A DNA stretch of 64,000 nt, taken from the NCBI GenBank assembly GCA_017545365.1, contig JAFWOP010000033.1:1-64000 (forward strand), given 5' to 3'. This document shows positions 8,997 through 19,261 of the stretch, piece by piece. The stretch comes from Bacteroidales bacterium. Lineage in GTDB: Bacteria; Bacteroidota; Bacteroidia; Bacteroidales; P3. Made by a program: the position numbers and the translations under genes. How positions within the stretch are numbered: position 1 is the stretch's first letter; each line of letters begins with the position of its first letter. The notes under the pieces were generated by a model. The model did no database searches and was not told the DNA's origin. It worked only from the letters and a program-made list of their open reading frames with translations.

Positions 8997-11900
8997 ATGA
9001 GGTACAAGCAATTTCTATTGCTCCTTACGGCACTAATAGTTTCGTGGGTAGCGGAGGCACAATCATTGGATGATTATCGTTTTGACACGGGTGTGGACAC
9101 CACACGGTGGATAGCCTTGGACAGCAATGCAACAGTCATCTGGAATACTTATCGTGACGCTGCCGTTTCCAGCGTTTATAATCTTGGCTTCACTTTCCCA
9201 CTGGTGGAGGAGGCCTACAGCCAGTTCTCGGTCAGTTCCAACGGCATCTTTAGGCTTGGGCCTGACGCCGCCGACCGGGACGGTGCGGCAGGTCAGTTTA
9301 CGGCAAGCAGCTACAACTTGTCGCTCCCCAAGATATGCGGTGTTACCCGCTATATGGGCACGGGCAGCAACGGATATGTGAAGTACGAGCTGACGGGCTC
9401 AGCACCCAACCGTGTCTTCGTGTGCGAGTTTTGTCTGTCGCCCTTCAACGGCAGCGGTCGCACGGCCGACGTGATGTGGCAGGTGCAGCTGCATGAGGAT
9501 TCGTCGAGGGTGGTCATCGTGTATGGCTCCAATACGCCTGTTACGATCCCTTCCAGCTTTCAGACAGGTCTGGCTACTGACTTCGACGACATCATTGTTA
9601 TCGACCCCACCACCCATACCGCCATCCACAGCACTGTACCCTACAGCACCACCTACTACACTTGGCACGGAGCGGGCCGCTACTATTCCTTCACTCGCAT
9701 GCCCATCCCTTGTGCCAAGCCGGTCAGCGCCTCGGTGGAGAACCTGGAGCCTACCAGTGCCACCATCAGCTGGGATGACACAACCCACGTTGCCTCGTGG
9801 ACAGTTCGGCTGGACACCAACGGCGCAATATACACATTGGTCGATGTGTTTGACACGTCCGTCACATTCACCGGTTTAATCCCCGACAGGGACTTTGTCT
9901 TCCATGTGGCCAATGTCTGTGACGCTGACAACATCAGCGCCTGGCGCAGGATTGGGTTCCGCACACCGTGTACCTATCTCGACAGGTTCCCCTCTTTTGA
10001 GGATTTTGAACGGTATGGGTATAGCGTCTCCGACATCGCTTGCTGGCACACCGGCATTACCACCTTAGAGGGTTCCCCAATCACCTCCAACGTCATAACC
10101 GCACGGGCTGATGTGGGCGACGACACCGTCGGCCTGAGTCTATTTGGTTCTCTTTCTCCTTCGTCAAGGTACTACTGCTGGGCCGCAATGCCGCGGGTGG
10201 ACGACTCGGTGGATGTTGCCGACCTGGAGGTCTCCTTCCTAATAAAGCGTCCCAATACAGCAGAGTACCTCAGCCAGTTGGTGGTGGGTGTCGCCTCTGA
10301 CCCTGCCATACCTGGTGACTATCATTTTGACTCCACCTTTGTGCCCATCGACACCATCGATGTCAGCAACGAGCCTATCACCTCCCTCCATGCCTTCTCG
10401 GTGACGTTTGAGAACTACACGGGTAACGGGAAATACATCGTTTTTCAGGCTCTGGCTCCACCGGTAAGTGCGCCGACATACACTAGCAACTCCCTCCTGC
10501 TCGACAACGTGATGCTGCGGACGGCAGCCGGATGCCCCACACCGCAGCATGTCAGAGTGACACGTACCACTGCCGACAGCGTGTTTGTCACATGGAACCC
10601 TGTAGCGGGTGCCGACACGATGTGGGTCTATGTGGGCACACCCGGATTCCGCATCGAAGACGTTACACCCCACATGGCGATTGGCAACACTTGTGTCATC
10701 GGCAACCTGAGTCCCGACACCGAATACGAGCTGGTGGTGGCTGCCAGCTGTGGCGGCAGCGTGGGCTACGGTTCTTACCCCGCCTCCTTTCGCACGCTGT
10801 GTGCACCCATCACTACACTACCATTCGTGGAGAGTTTTGAAGACGTTGCAGGTTACACTTTCCCCCCGGCGTACCCCGCGGCGAACGTCAACAACCTGCC
10901 TTCCTGCTGGAGGCACTACTACCGTGGCAACAATTGGGGTACCCTTGGTTATCCGATAGTGTATAGCGACCCTTCGTACGCCCATAGCGGCAACAACTCA
11001 ATGAGCCTCATTTCCAGTAGTAGGGTCCAGATAGCCGTCATGCCCCTCACCGACAGCACCCTCTTCCCGGTCTCGGGCTTGCATGTGTCGTTCTGGATGC
11101 GGTCATACGACCAATACACCCCTATCGTGGTGGGCGTGATGAGCAACCCCGCCGACACCAACACCTTTGTGCCTGTCGACACTTGCCAAATCACTGGCCT
11201 TTATTCGCACTATGGGGTAGGTTTTGCCTCCTACACAGGCCCGCACGGCCACATAGCCTTCAGGCCACTGCCGCCAAACGTCGGCTCCCGCAATCCCTAC
11301 CTTTATATTGACGACATCACCATCGCGGAGCGCCCCCCTTGTGTGCCTATCACGGCGATGCACATCGAGACCACCGCTTCGGCGGCCCGTATGACTTGGG
11401 GGTATGACTACCACTTCGGCACCCCCACAGGATATATTGTCAGCTACCGCCCCGCCGACGACACCACCGCCACACCCGCCGTCCTCACCACCACCGCCCC
11501 CGAGATGATACTGACAGGCCTCGGTACCGACTCCACCTACTGGCTGTCGATAGTCCCCGTGTGCGGCGACGACAGCGGTGCCGCCTATACCACGACCTTC
11601 AGCACCCAAGCATTGCCCTGCGTGGATTGGGATACCACCAACTTGGCGGGCGACACCCTCACTCTCGGCAATCCCGGAACAGGGACAAATACTCTCTTCC
11701 CCGTCAATGCGACGGCTCCTTTCTTCACTCAGGCGCAACACCTCTTCCTGGCGTCGGAAATACCCGTCAGCGGAGCGACCACGCTGCAGGGCATCGGTTT
11801 TGACTATGCCGACAACCCGCCGGGATTATACTACCCCAACTGCACCATCTACCTATCACATACCACAAGCGATAGTATGACGAACAGCTTTCTCGGTGTC

Positions 11901-14900
11901 GGACAGATGGTCTTTACTGGTTCGATTGCTTTCGGTGTGTCAGGCTGGAACTACGTGTCGTTCAACCAAGGGCTGTTCGAGTACGACGGAGTGAGTAATC
12001 TCTGTGTCACCATTGTCAAAAACTACGATTTGCCTGACAATCTGAATCACACATTCCGCCATGAAACGACGGCAACACAAATGGCCCGTTGGGGCTATAG
12101 GCCTCGTCCTACTGGAGCCTACACGATGAGTTTTGCGGGTACTAACATGCGCAACAACACACGCCTCATCACCAGCGGCGATGTTTATTGCGGCCTTTGG
12201 GACACCTGCTTTCCGCCTATCGTGTATATCGACACCATCGCCGAAGGCGACTACTATCTGAAGTGGATTCCTGGCTATCAAGAAACGGGTTGGAGCGTGG
12301 ACTACCGCATGGTTGACTCCACCAACTGGAACTATGTGGACGGCATCACCAGCACTGAGCTGCCGTTGTCCTCCTTGTATTTGGAACCCAGCTCAACATA
12401 CGAGCTTCGCGTCACGCCCAACTGCGGCGATACCAGCTACGCCACATCGGTCTTTTTCACCACACCTTGCGGTTACATGCCCATTCCCTTCGACTATGAC
12501 TTTGACAGGCTGCCCTCGGGCACCTCCAGAGAGCCACCCGTCATCCATTGCTGGCACCATCTGAACAACAGCTTAACCCAAAGTGGGTTTCCCTGCGTTT
12601 GGAGCAGAGCCCATAGCGGCAACCGCGGCCTTATATTCAGTGCTGGCACTATCGCCCAGGCTCCCGACTATCAGGTCATCGTCTTGCCACGGGTGAATGT
12701 CGCCACCAACCCCATCAGCACGTTGAACATGAGCTTCTGGGCAAGGACTGAGGCCGTCTATTATGCCCCTGTGTTCTATGTAGGCGTGATGACTGACCCC
12801 ACAGACATCGCAACCTTCCAGTATGTCGATACCATCGAAGTGGATTACTCCAACACCAACTGGGACCTATACCCTGTCAACCTTGAGGATTACAACGGCA
12901 GCGGGGAGTATATCGCCATCCGAGCGAACCGTCCCGATACCGGCCAGGCGTGGGTAGGCTACATCGACGACATACACTTGGACAACGTACCCCTCTGCCG
13001 TCGTGTCAGAAATGTGGATGTGCACCATATCACCACCAACAGTGCCACCCTCTCATGGACACGAGGCGGCAGAGAGACTTCGTGGGAACTCATCGTGGGC
13101 GACAGCGTCTACTATGCAACCGACACCTTCTATACCGTCAGCACCCTCGACAGCAATACCTTTTATGATGTAACCGTGCGTGCTATCTGTGGCGAGGGTG
13201 ACACCAGCATCTCGTCGGCGACCTATTTCCAGACCCCGTGCTATTTCATCAACACCCTCCCATACTTTAACGATTTCGAGAACGAGCCATACCACAATCC
13301 CCGCGTCACCTCTTACTACGATGCCTTTCCCGCCTGCTGGAGGCGTTTCAACTCTACCCCTTCCACTAACGGCAATTTCTATCCTTATATCGCTCGCTCC
13401 TCAACTGGCACAATTCATGGCCACAACGTCATGTATTGGGATTTTAGCCGCGACAATGATTACTGCAGGCACCAGCACGCCATACTGCCTCCTGTCAACA
13501 CGAATATCTTCAACATGAGCGACCTCACCCTGGCGTTCTATGCCAAGGTCAGGTCTCGCAGCGACACCAACACGCGGTTTGTTGTGGGTGTGATGGAGAA
13601 CATCAACGACTCCAATACCTTTGTGCCTGTCGACACAGTCAGGCTGACAATCATGGACACAATGTATGTCGTCAGTTTTTCCAACTATACCGGCACAGGC
13701 AGTTATATTGCCCTTCGAAGCCTACTACCTAGAAACTCCAGCGATGCACTGCTCGACGATGTCTTCCTGACCGACCAGTGGTGCAACCCGCCGACAAGGG
13801 TGCATGCCTCTTCCACCGACACTTCGGTGACCGTGATGTGGAGCAGCAACGACAGCAGTTTCACCGTCGTCTTGGGCACCGACACCGTGAGAGGGGTGAC
13901 CGACACCTTCTACACCTTCTATCGCCTTGACGACAGCACGGATTACACCTATTATGTCGCCACCGAGTGTTCGCAAAACCACAGCATGTATGTGGAGGGC
14001 AGCATCCAGACCGAATGTCCCCCGCTCACCTACGCCGACCTGCCCTACTACGAGGACTTTGAGCGCTACGGATATGGAAGAGACTCTGCCATCAGCTGCT
14101 GCTGGCACAGAGGCATGACCGCCCTCATAGGCATAACAAACTCATACGACTATCCCTATCCCGAAAGGTGTTTCATCGGCGACGACACCGTCGGCTTGGC
14201 CATTCATGGAAGACAAAGCACTTCGTTGAAGTCCTACGAATGGGCGGCACTGCCGAAGCTGGACAACCCAGTGGATGTCACCCAGCTGGACCTCACCTTT
14301 TTGGTAAAACGCCCCGATGCCTCTGTCCGACCTATACCCCATACCTGCGTGGTGGTGGGAGTTGCGTCTGATATCTCCACCGACTCTACCTTCGTGCCGG
14401 TCGATACCATTGACCTCAGCGACGAGCCCATCAACTCCCTTCATCATATCGCGGTGTCCTTTGATAATTATGTGGGCAGTGGGAAATATATCGTCATCCA
14501 AGCACCGCCGCCACCCGACACCGCAATGAGTGAGTTTAACGGTTTCACCCTCGACAACGTGATGCTGCGGATAGCCGCCGGATGCCCCACACCGCAGCGC
14601 ATAAGGGTGACACGCACCACATTCGACAGCGTGTATGCCACATGGAACCCCACCAGAAATGCCGACACATGGCTGGTATATATCGGTGAGCCGGGTTTTG
14701 AAATCGGGTCTGTCACTCCCCACTATGTAAACAGCAATTCCTGCGCCATAGGTGGACTAGACCCCAACACCGACTACGAGCTGGTGGTGGTGGCCAGTTG
14801 CGGCGGCAGCGAGGGGTACTCATCCTACCCGGTGCCCTTCCATACGCTGTGCGCCCCCCTCACCAGCCTGCCCTTTGTGGAGGACTTTGAAGGGCCGACG

Positions 14901-16733
14901 GGCTACACCTATCCAGTGGCAAGCGTCAACAATCTGCCCGACTGCTGGCAGTACTACAACCCGACGATTGAATCCTCGTATAGAGGCTACCCCATCATCT
15001 ACAACGACCCCACTCTCGCCCACCGTGGACGGCAGTCGATGAGTCTACGCACTAACAATATAGCCATCATGCCCCTTACCGATGCCACCCTGTTCCCGGT
15101 CTCGAGTCTGAAGGTGTCACTCTGGATTCTTTCCGAGATGCAGTACGCTCATGTGGTAGCGGGGGTGATGAGCGACCCCATGGACACCAACACCTTTGTG
15201 GCTGTGGATACCGTCCCTGTTGTCTGGGTAGGCGGCATTGGCTATCCCTATTCCCACCACACCGTTAAATTCCTCGACTACACGGGTCCTCACGGCTACA
15301 TAGCGTTCAAGGCACCACGGCTGGATTGGGGTTCCAACCAGCCCTATATCGACGACATCACCCTCGAGGAGATGTGTCCGCATGTCGAGGGTCTTCAGGT
15401 CTCCAACACGGCGGTGGGCAGTTTCACCATCGATTGGCACAGCACAGGCAGCCGTTACGAGGTAGATATCAGGCCCGACACCGCTCCCTGGCCAGCCACC
15501 CCCATCTCAGTCATCGACACCACCTACACCTTCACCGGCCTGCAACCCGCCATGCTCTACCACTACCGCGTGCGGCAGGACTGCAGTGCCGACACCCTCG
15601 GCCACTCCTACTGGACCGAAGGCAGCTTCGATACCAGATACTGGCCGTGCCTAACCCCCGACAGCCCGACAGTCTCCAATATCACCAATACTTCCGCCAC
15701 TTTCGACTGGGACCCTGTAGGGTATGAGTCTATGTGGGAGCTTCACGTCTGGTTCAGCGGCGGTCTCGACAGCGTCTACGCCGTCAGCAGCCACCCTGTC
15801 ACCGTCAGGGGATTCAGTTCCAATACCACCTACAGAGCCTCCGTCCGCTCGCTTTGCGACACGACGTTGCACAACGTAGGAGTATGGGGTGACACGCTAG
15901 TCTTCACCACCCATGTCTGTCCCGATGTAACAGGACTTACTGTTGGTGACGTGACAGCCCACAGCCTCATCCTCAGTTGGAATGCCGACACCTTCGCTCA
16001 CGAATGGCAGGTAGAGTACGGTCTCACTGGCTTCGAGCAGGGCAGCGGCACACAGGTTGTGACCACCACGCCGAGCTGTGTGGTGACAGGCCTGTATGCG
16101 GGGACGTCCTATGACATCTATGTGCGTGCGACGTGCGGCACCGGCTGGTATAGCGAGAACTGGACCTACGTGGCAGTGTCCACTGCCGACAGGGAGGACC
16201 AATGTGGCCCGGTGACCGACCTGGCGGTCACCGAAGTCACAGAGAACAGCGCCGTGGTGAGCTGGACGCATAGTCCTACATCCTACGAATGTGAGGTGGT
16301 GCTGGCTAACCTCAGCGGAGCTACACTGGGCGAAGCCCGCACTCACGAACAGCGTTACCAGCTCAACGGCCTGACGCCTGGCACGACGTATGAGGTGAAA
16401 GTGCGCACCGTCTGCGGCGAAGACTGGTACAGCGACTATGTCGGCGCCCGTTTCACCACCACCGCCGTCCACATCGACGGGGTGGGGGAGGCCAACTGCA
16501 CCATCTACCCCAATCCGACCAGCAGCGCTACCACGATAAGTGTGAGCGGTGTGAGCGGCAAGGTGCGGATAGCGGTGGTCGATATCAAAGGGCGCACCGT
16601 CGCCAGCGAGCTGCTGGAATGCAGCAGCGACTGCACGAAGACGATAGATGTGGAACGTTTGGCCCAGGGTGCCTACTTTGTGCGCATCACTGGCGAGAAC
16701 GTCAGCATGGTCCGCAAACTGATAGTCCGCTAA
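8997..16733 (+). CDS. Giant T9SS-secreted Fn3/jelly-roll surface protein (2578 aa)
   Basis: A paralogue of the gene at 617 with the same plan: a signal peptide ending AEAQ (about residue 22), a homologous N-terminal domain, alternating Fn3 and jelly-roll modules (for example LPFVESFED near 610 and LPYFNDFEN near 1420), and a type A sorting domain over the last 80 residues (YPNPTSS ... KLIVR). The jelly-roll + Fn3 + jelly-roll block at about residues 325-782 is repeated at about 1680-2125 with high similarity in both protein and DNA, so part of the gene arose by internal duplication. A divergent module (CVDWDTTNLAGDTLTLG, about 878) resembles the odd module of the 617 gene. It is expected on the cell surface through T9SS. 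Ligand and role are unknown; adhesion is inferred from domain type only. Confidence 0.88.
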   Translation: MRYKQFLLLLTALIVSWVAEAQSLDDYRFDTGVDTTRWIALDSNATVIWNTYRDAAVSSVYNLGFTFPLVEEAYSQFSVSSNGIFRLGPDAADRDGAAGQFTASSYNLSLPKICGVTRYMGTGSNGYVKYELTGSAPNRVFVCEFCLSPFNGSGRTADVMWQVQLHEDSSRVVIVYGSNTPVTIPSSFQTGLATDFDDIIVIDPTTHTAIHSTVPYSTTYYTWHGAGRYYSFTRMPIPCAKPVSASVENLEPTSATISWDDTTHVASWTVRLDTNGAIYTLVDVFDTSVTFTGLIPDRDFVFHVANVCDADNISAWRRIGFRTPCTYLDRFPSFEDFERYGYSVSDIACWHTGITTLEGSPITSNVITARADVGDDTVGLSLFGSLSPSSRYYCWAAMPRVDDSVDVADLEVSFLIKRPNTAEYLSQLVVGVASDPAIPGDYHFDSTFVPIDTIDVSNEPITSLHAFSVTFENYTGNGKYIVFQALAPPVSAPTYTSNSLLLDNVMLRTAAGCPTPQHVRVTRTTADSVFVTWNPVAGADTMWVYVGTPGFRIEDVTPHMAIGNTCVIGNLSPDTEYELVVAASCGGSVGYGSYPASFRTLCAPITTLPFVESFEDVAGYTFPPAYPAANVNNLPSCWRHYYRGNNWGTLGYPIVYSDPSYAHSGNNSMSLISSSRVQIAVMPLTDSTLFPVSGLHVSFWMRSYDQYTPIVVGVMSNPADTNTFVPVDTCQITGLYSHYGVGFASYTGPHGHIAFRPLPPNVGSRNPYLYIDDITIAERPPCVPITAMHIETTASAARMTWGYDYHFGTPTGYIVSYRPADDTTATPAVLTTTAPEMILTGLGTDSTYWLSIVPVCGDDSGAAYTTTFSTQALPCVDWDTTNLAGDTLTLGNPGTGTNTLFPVNATAPFFTQAQHLFLASEIPVSGATTLQGIGFDYADNPPGLYYPNCTIYLSHTTSDSMTNSFLGVGQMVFTGSIAFGVSGWNYVSFNQGLFEYDGVSNLCVTIVKNYDLPDNLNHTFRHETTATQMARWGYRPRPTGAYTMSFAGTNMRNNTRLITSGDVYCGLWDTCFPPIVYIDTIAEGDYYLKWIPGYQETGWSVDYRMVDSTNWNYVDGITSTELPLSSLYLEPSSTYELRVTPNCGDTSYATSVFFTTPCGYMPIPFDYDFDRLPSGTSREPPVIHCWHHLNNSLTQSGFPCVWSRAHSGNRGLIFSAGTIAQAPDYQVIVLPRVNVATNPISTLNMSFWARTEAVYYAPVFYVGVMTDPTDIATFQYVDTIEVDYSNTNWDLYPVNLEDYNGSGEYIAIRANRPDTGQAWVGYIDDIHLDNVPLCRRVRNVDVHHITTNSATLSWTRGGRETSWELIVGDSVYYATDTFYTVSTLDSNTFYDVTVRAICGEGDTSISSATYFQTPCYFINTLPYFNDFENEPYHNPRVTSYYDAFPACWRRFNSTPSTNGNFYPYIARSSTGTIHGHNVMYWDFSRDNDYCRHQHAILPPVNTNIFNMSDLTLAFYAKVRSRSDTNTRFVVGVMENINDSNTFVPVDTVRLTIMDTMYVVSFSNYTGTGSYIALRSLLPRNSSDALLDDVFLTDQWCNPPTRVHASSTDTSVTVMWSSNDSSFTVVLGTDTVRGVTDTFYTFYRLDDSTDYTYYVATECSQNHSMYVEGSIQTECPPLTYADLPYYEDFERYGYGRDSAISCCWHRGMTALIGITNSYDYPYPERCFIGDDTVGLAIHGRQSTSLKSYEWAALPKLDNPVDVTQLDLTFLVKRPDASVRPIPHTCVVVGVASDISTDSTFVPVDTIDLSDEPINSLHHIAVSFDNYVGSGKYIVIQAPPPPDTAMSEFNGFTLDNVMLRIAAGCPTPQRIRVTRTTFDSVYATWNPTRNADTWLVYIGEPGFEIGSVTPHYVNSNSCAIGGLDPNTDYELVVVASCGGSEGYSSYPVPFHTLCAPLTSLPFVEDFEGPTGYTYPVASVNNLPDCWQYYNPTIESSYRGYPIIYNDPTLAHRGRQSMSLRTNNIAIMPLTDATLFPVSSLKVSLWILSEMQYAHVVAGVMSDPMDTNTFVAVDTVPVVWVGGIGYPYSHHTVKFLDYTGPHGYIAFKAPRLDWGSNQPYIDDITLEEMCPHVEGLQVSNTAVGSFTIDWHSTGSRYEVDIRPDTAPWPATPISVIDTTYTFTGLQPAMLYHYRVRQDCSADTLGHSYWTEGSFDTRYWPCLTPDSPTVSNITNTSATFDWDPVGYESMWELHVWFSGGLDSVYAVSSHPVTVRGFSSNTTYRASVRSLCDTTLHNVGVWGDTLVFTTHVCPDVTGLTVGDVTAHSLILSWNADTFAHEWQVEYGLTGFEQGSGTQVVTTTPSCVVTGLYAGTSYDIYVRATCGTGWYSENWTYVAVSTADREDQCGPVTDLAVTEVTENSAVVSWTHSPTSYECEVVLANLSGATLGEARTHEQRYQLNGLTPGTTYEVKVRTVCGEDWYSDYVGARFTTTAVHIDGVGEANCTIYPNPTSSATTISVSGVSGKVRIAVVDIKGRTVASELLECSSDCTKTIDVERLAQGAYFVRITGENVSMVRKLIVR
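9971..11340 (+). repeat. Internal duplication, copy 1
   Basis: This segment encodes jelly-roll (FEDFERYGYS), Fn3 (CPTPQHVRVTRTT) and jelly-roll (LPFVESFED). It matches the segment at 14035-15370 in order and wording; shared stretches include DNVMLR.AAGCPTPQ and GKYIV.QA. Boundaries are approximate. Confidence 0.75.
14035..15370 (+). repeat. Internal duplication, copy 2
   Basis: The second copy of the block at 9971-11340 (FEDFERYGYG, CPTPQRIRVTRTT, LPFVEDFEG). The DNA is still closely similar around the Fn3 start. Boundaries are approximate. Confidence 0.75.
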
Positions 16734-16772
16734 ACCATCTTGGAAGGTTTCGAGAATATTGATAACACTGAT

Positions 16773-16808
16773 AAAAAGGCCACTTCCTTGCTGAAGCGGC
16801 CTTTTTTT
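16773..16808 (+). terminator. Rho-independent terminator
   Basis: AAAAAGGCC (16773-16781) pairs with GGCCTTTTT (16798-16806), with extra CTTC/GAAG pairing inside, and the element ends in a run of seven T. It separates the T9SS gene from hisS. Confidence 0.85.
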
Positions 16809-16887
16809 AATAAGCGGACAATAAAAGGAATGATTTGTAGTTATTATTTTCTAACTAAAAAGTAGTGATTGTAAATAGACTTAAGAG

Positions 16888-18240
16888 ATGAAGTGCAGCA
16901 TTCCTAAAGGTACTCGCGACTTCCTGCCCATAGAGATGGCACGTCGCAATTATATCTTCGATACTATCCGCGAAGTGTTTAAGGCATTTGCTTTCGAACC
17001 GATAGAGACCCCCTCGCTCGAAAACCTGTCCACCCTGATGGGCAAGTATGGAGAGGAGGGTGACAAGCTCCTCTTCAAGGTCCTCAACTCGGGTGACTTC
17101 ATGGAGGGGGTGGATTTCAATCAAGACTATCACAAGGTGGCTCCGCGCATCTGCGATCGCGGACTGCGCTATGACCTCACGGTGCCTTTTGCCCGTTTCG
17201 TGGTGCAACACCGTGACCAACTCACTTTTCCCTTCCGTCGCTACCAACTACAGCCCGTATGGCGTGCCGACCGTCCGCAGAAGGGCCGCTACCGCGAGTT
17301 TTACCAATGCGATGCCGACATGATTGGCAGCACTTCGCTGCTCAATGAGTTGGAGCTGGTTCAGATGATAGACATGGTGTTCCAGAAGCTGGACATCGAG
17401 GTGACATTGAAGATTAACAACCGCAAGGTGCTGGCTGGTATTGCCGACATGATTGGCGCACCCGACAAATTGATAGACATTACCGTGGCTATCGACAAGT
17501 TGGATAAGATAGGCCTTGACAATGTGCGTGGCGAGCTGCACGAGCGCGGCTTGAGCGACGAGCAGATTGCAGCCCTTGACCCGGTATTTGCCCTTCAGGG
17601 CACCGCAGCGGAGAAGTTGGAGCAGCTGTCGGCCTTGTTTGTTGACAACGAAGTGGGCAGCAAGGGCGTGGCAGAACTGAAGGAGCTGTTTGGCTATATC
17701 GAGCAGGTGCAGCCTCACTGCGAAGTGGAACTCGACCTGACGCTGGCACGCGGCTTGAACTACTACACAGGTGCCATCTTCGAAGTGAAGGCGAACCATG
17801 TGAGCATCGGCAGCATCACCGGCGGAGGCCGTTACGACAATCTGACGGGCATCTTCGGTATGCCCGATGTGAGTGGTGTGGGAATCTCGTTCGGTGCTGA
17901 CCGTATCTACGATGTGCTGACGGAGCTAGACAAGTTCCCCTCCAACCTAGGCCAGTCGGCACAGGTGTTGTTTATCAACTTCGGTGTTGAAAGTCTGCCT
18001 TATTGCATTGGCTGCGCAGCACGCTTACGCGCCGCAGGGGTGAGCACTCTTATCTATCCCGACAATGCCAAGATGAAGAAGCAGATGGACTTCGCTAATC
18101 GGTGTCATGTGCCATACGTGGTGTTTGTGGGCGAGAATGAGATTGCCGCTCAGAATCTTACGGTTAAGGATATGGACACAGGCGAGCAACAGAGCATGAC
18201 AGTGGAGGATTTGCTCTTGAAGTTTAAGAATAATGATTAA
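16888..18240 (+). CDS. hisS: Histidine--tRNA ligase
   Basis: Class II aminoacyl-tRNA synthetase that charges tRNA-His in the cytoplasm. The start [10 protein letters not shown] (residues 5-14) is typical of HisRS. Motif 2 lies at about 117-142 ([13 protein letters not shown], then [10 protein letters not shown]). The histidine-binding signature [10 protein letters not shown] is at 286-295, the glycine-rich TGGGRYDNL at 311-319, and motif 3 around [11 protein letters not shown] (330-340). The remaining 110 residues form the anticodon-binding domain. At 450 aa it has normal family length. The ATG at 16888 gives the conserved N-terminus; an earlier in-frame start would run into the AT-rich leader. 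It probably forms an operon with the next gene, 9 bp downstream. Confidence 0.97.
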   Translation: MKCSIPKGTRDFLPIEMARRNYIFDTIREVFKAFAFEPIETPSLENLSTLMGKYGEEGDKLLFKVLNSGDFMEGVDFNQDYHKVAPRICDRGLRYDLTVPFARFVVQHRDQLTFPFRRYQLQPVWRADRPQKGRYREFYQCDADMIGSTSLLNELELVQMIDMVFQKLDIEVTLKINNRKVLAGIADMIGAPDKLIDITVAIDKLDKIGLDNVRGELHERGLSDEQIAALDPVFALQGTAAEKLEQLSALFVDNEVGSKGVAELKELFGYIEQVQPHCEVELDLTLARGLNYYTGAIFEVKANHVSIGSITGGGRYDNLTGIFGMPDVSGVGISFGADRIYDVLTELDKFPSNLGQSAQVLFINFGVESLPYCIGCAARLRAAGVSTLIYPDNAKMKKQMDFANRCHVPYVVFVGENEIAAQNLTVKDMDTGEQQSMTVEDLLLKFKNND

Positions 18241-18249
18241 GGAGTAAGT

Positions 18250-19188
18250 ATGAGGCGTATATTTTTCGGGCTTTTATTGGTGGCACTAGTAGGTGTGTCG
18301 ACAAGAGCACAGGACACTGTCCGTGTGGCCGTTCACGATACTGTTGTTGTGGTCCATCGCGACACCGTAACGGTGCGTGTGGTCGACAGCACCACTATCA
18401 AAATGTTGCAGGACAAGCTACAGCTGGCAGAGGAGAAGGACCAGTTCTATAAAAGCATCCTTTCCAATTCGGGTGTCGACAAGAACAAGCTGGAAGCTGA
18501 CCGTGACCACTATCGGCATATTGTGGACTCGTTGCAGGGTCAGGTGCGTCAGTGTGAGCTAGACAATGTACGCAAAGAGGAGGCGAACAAGTACCTTGCC
18601 CAGCGTGCAAAAGATGCTGAGGGTAAGGTTGCAGAGGCAACCAACAAGAAGAAGAAGGTGCGAGCCATCCAGGGTATTGCCATGCGTTTCTACCGCACTC
18701 CTAACTGGGAGGTACGTCTTCAGCCAGCGGCAGAGACAGGCACATATAACAAGGTGTTGCGTAATCGCAATGCGGGCAATATCGAGTTTGATTTTGTCAC
18801 AGGTGCGTCGGTGATGCTGTGGGATTTGACTAAATATTTCAACAAGGATCATGAGTCGAAGCAGATAGGGGAGACCAACATCAAGACTCCCGAACTGCGC
18901 AAATTCGACCAGGATTTCGCCTACGACATCGGCATCTATGTCGGTTTTGGCGGAAGCAACCTGTTTAAGAACTTCTACGTGGGGCCGTCGTTCCGCTTTG
19001 TGGACTTCTTCTACTTGACGGTAGGCTTCAACGTGGCGGAATACACAGTGCTGGTGTCGGGCTACGAGGAGGGTCACACCATCGGGGCCTCGCAGACCAT
19101 TGACGATGTCACCGCCAAGGCCTGGCTGATGAAGCCTTTCGTGGCCTTGAGCATCGACCTGGACTTCCTGTCGTACATTAAAAAATAG
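18250..19188 (+). CDS. Secreted coiled-coil protein with probable outer-membrane C-terminal domain, unknown function
   Basis: No family recognised. It has a signal peptide ending TRAQ (about residue 21), then a Val/Thr/Asp-rich strand region (DTVVVVHRDTVTVRVVD). A long charged heptad-type helix spans about 50-140 and ends in a lysine patch (NKKKKVR). The C-terminal half (about 150-312) is rich in alternating aromatic/polar strands (FVGFGG, FYVGPSFRFVDFFYLTVGF) and ends ALSIDLDFLSYIKK, as outer-membrane barrel proteins do. This suggests an envelope protein with a periplasmic coiled coil and a small barrel. AAGGAG overlaps the hisS stop and sits just before this ATG, an unusually good Shine-Dalgarno for Bacteroidota and a sign of coupling to hisS. 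A bidirectional terminator follows. Confidence 0.7.
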   Translation: MRRIFFGLLLVALVGVSTRAQDTVRVAVHDTVVVVHRDTVTVRVVDSTTIKMLQDKLQLAEEKDQFYKSILSNSGVDKNKLEADRDHYRHIVDSLQGQVRQCELDNVRKEEANKYLAQRAKDAEGKVAEATNKKKKVRAIQGIAMRFYRTPNWEVRLQPAAETGTYNKVLRNRNAGNIEFDFVTGASVMLWDLTKYFNKDHESKQIGETNIKTPELRKFDQDFAYDIGIYVGFGGSNLFKNFYVGPSFRFVDFFYLTVGFNVAEYTVLVSGYEEGHTIGASQTIDDVTAKAWLMKPFVALSIDLDFLSYIKK

Positions 19189-19206
19189 CCGCTTCTAAAA
19201 GATAAT

Positions 19207-19240
19207 AAAAAAGCATTCCGCTCAGGTGGAATGCTTTTTT
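19207..19240. terminator. Bidirectional terminator between convergent genes
   Basis: AAAAAAGCATTCC (19207-19219) and GGAATGCTTTTTT (19228-19240) are perfect 13-nt arms around an 8-nt loop. Each strand ends in a T-run, so it can serve both the + gene ending at 19188 and the - gene ending at 19262. Confidence 0.92.
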
Positions 19241-19261
19241 ATTATTGTCGGATAGGGCTTT

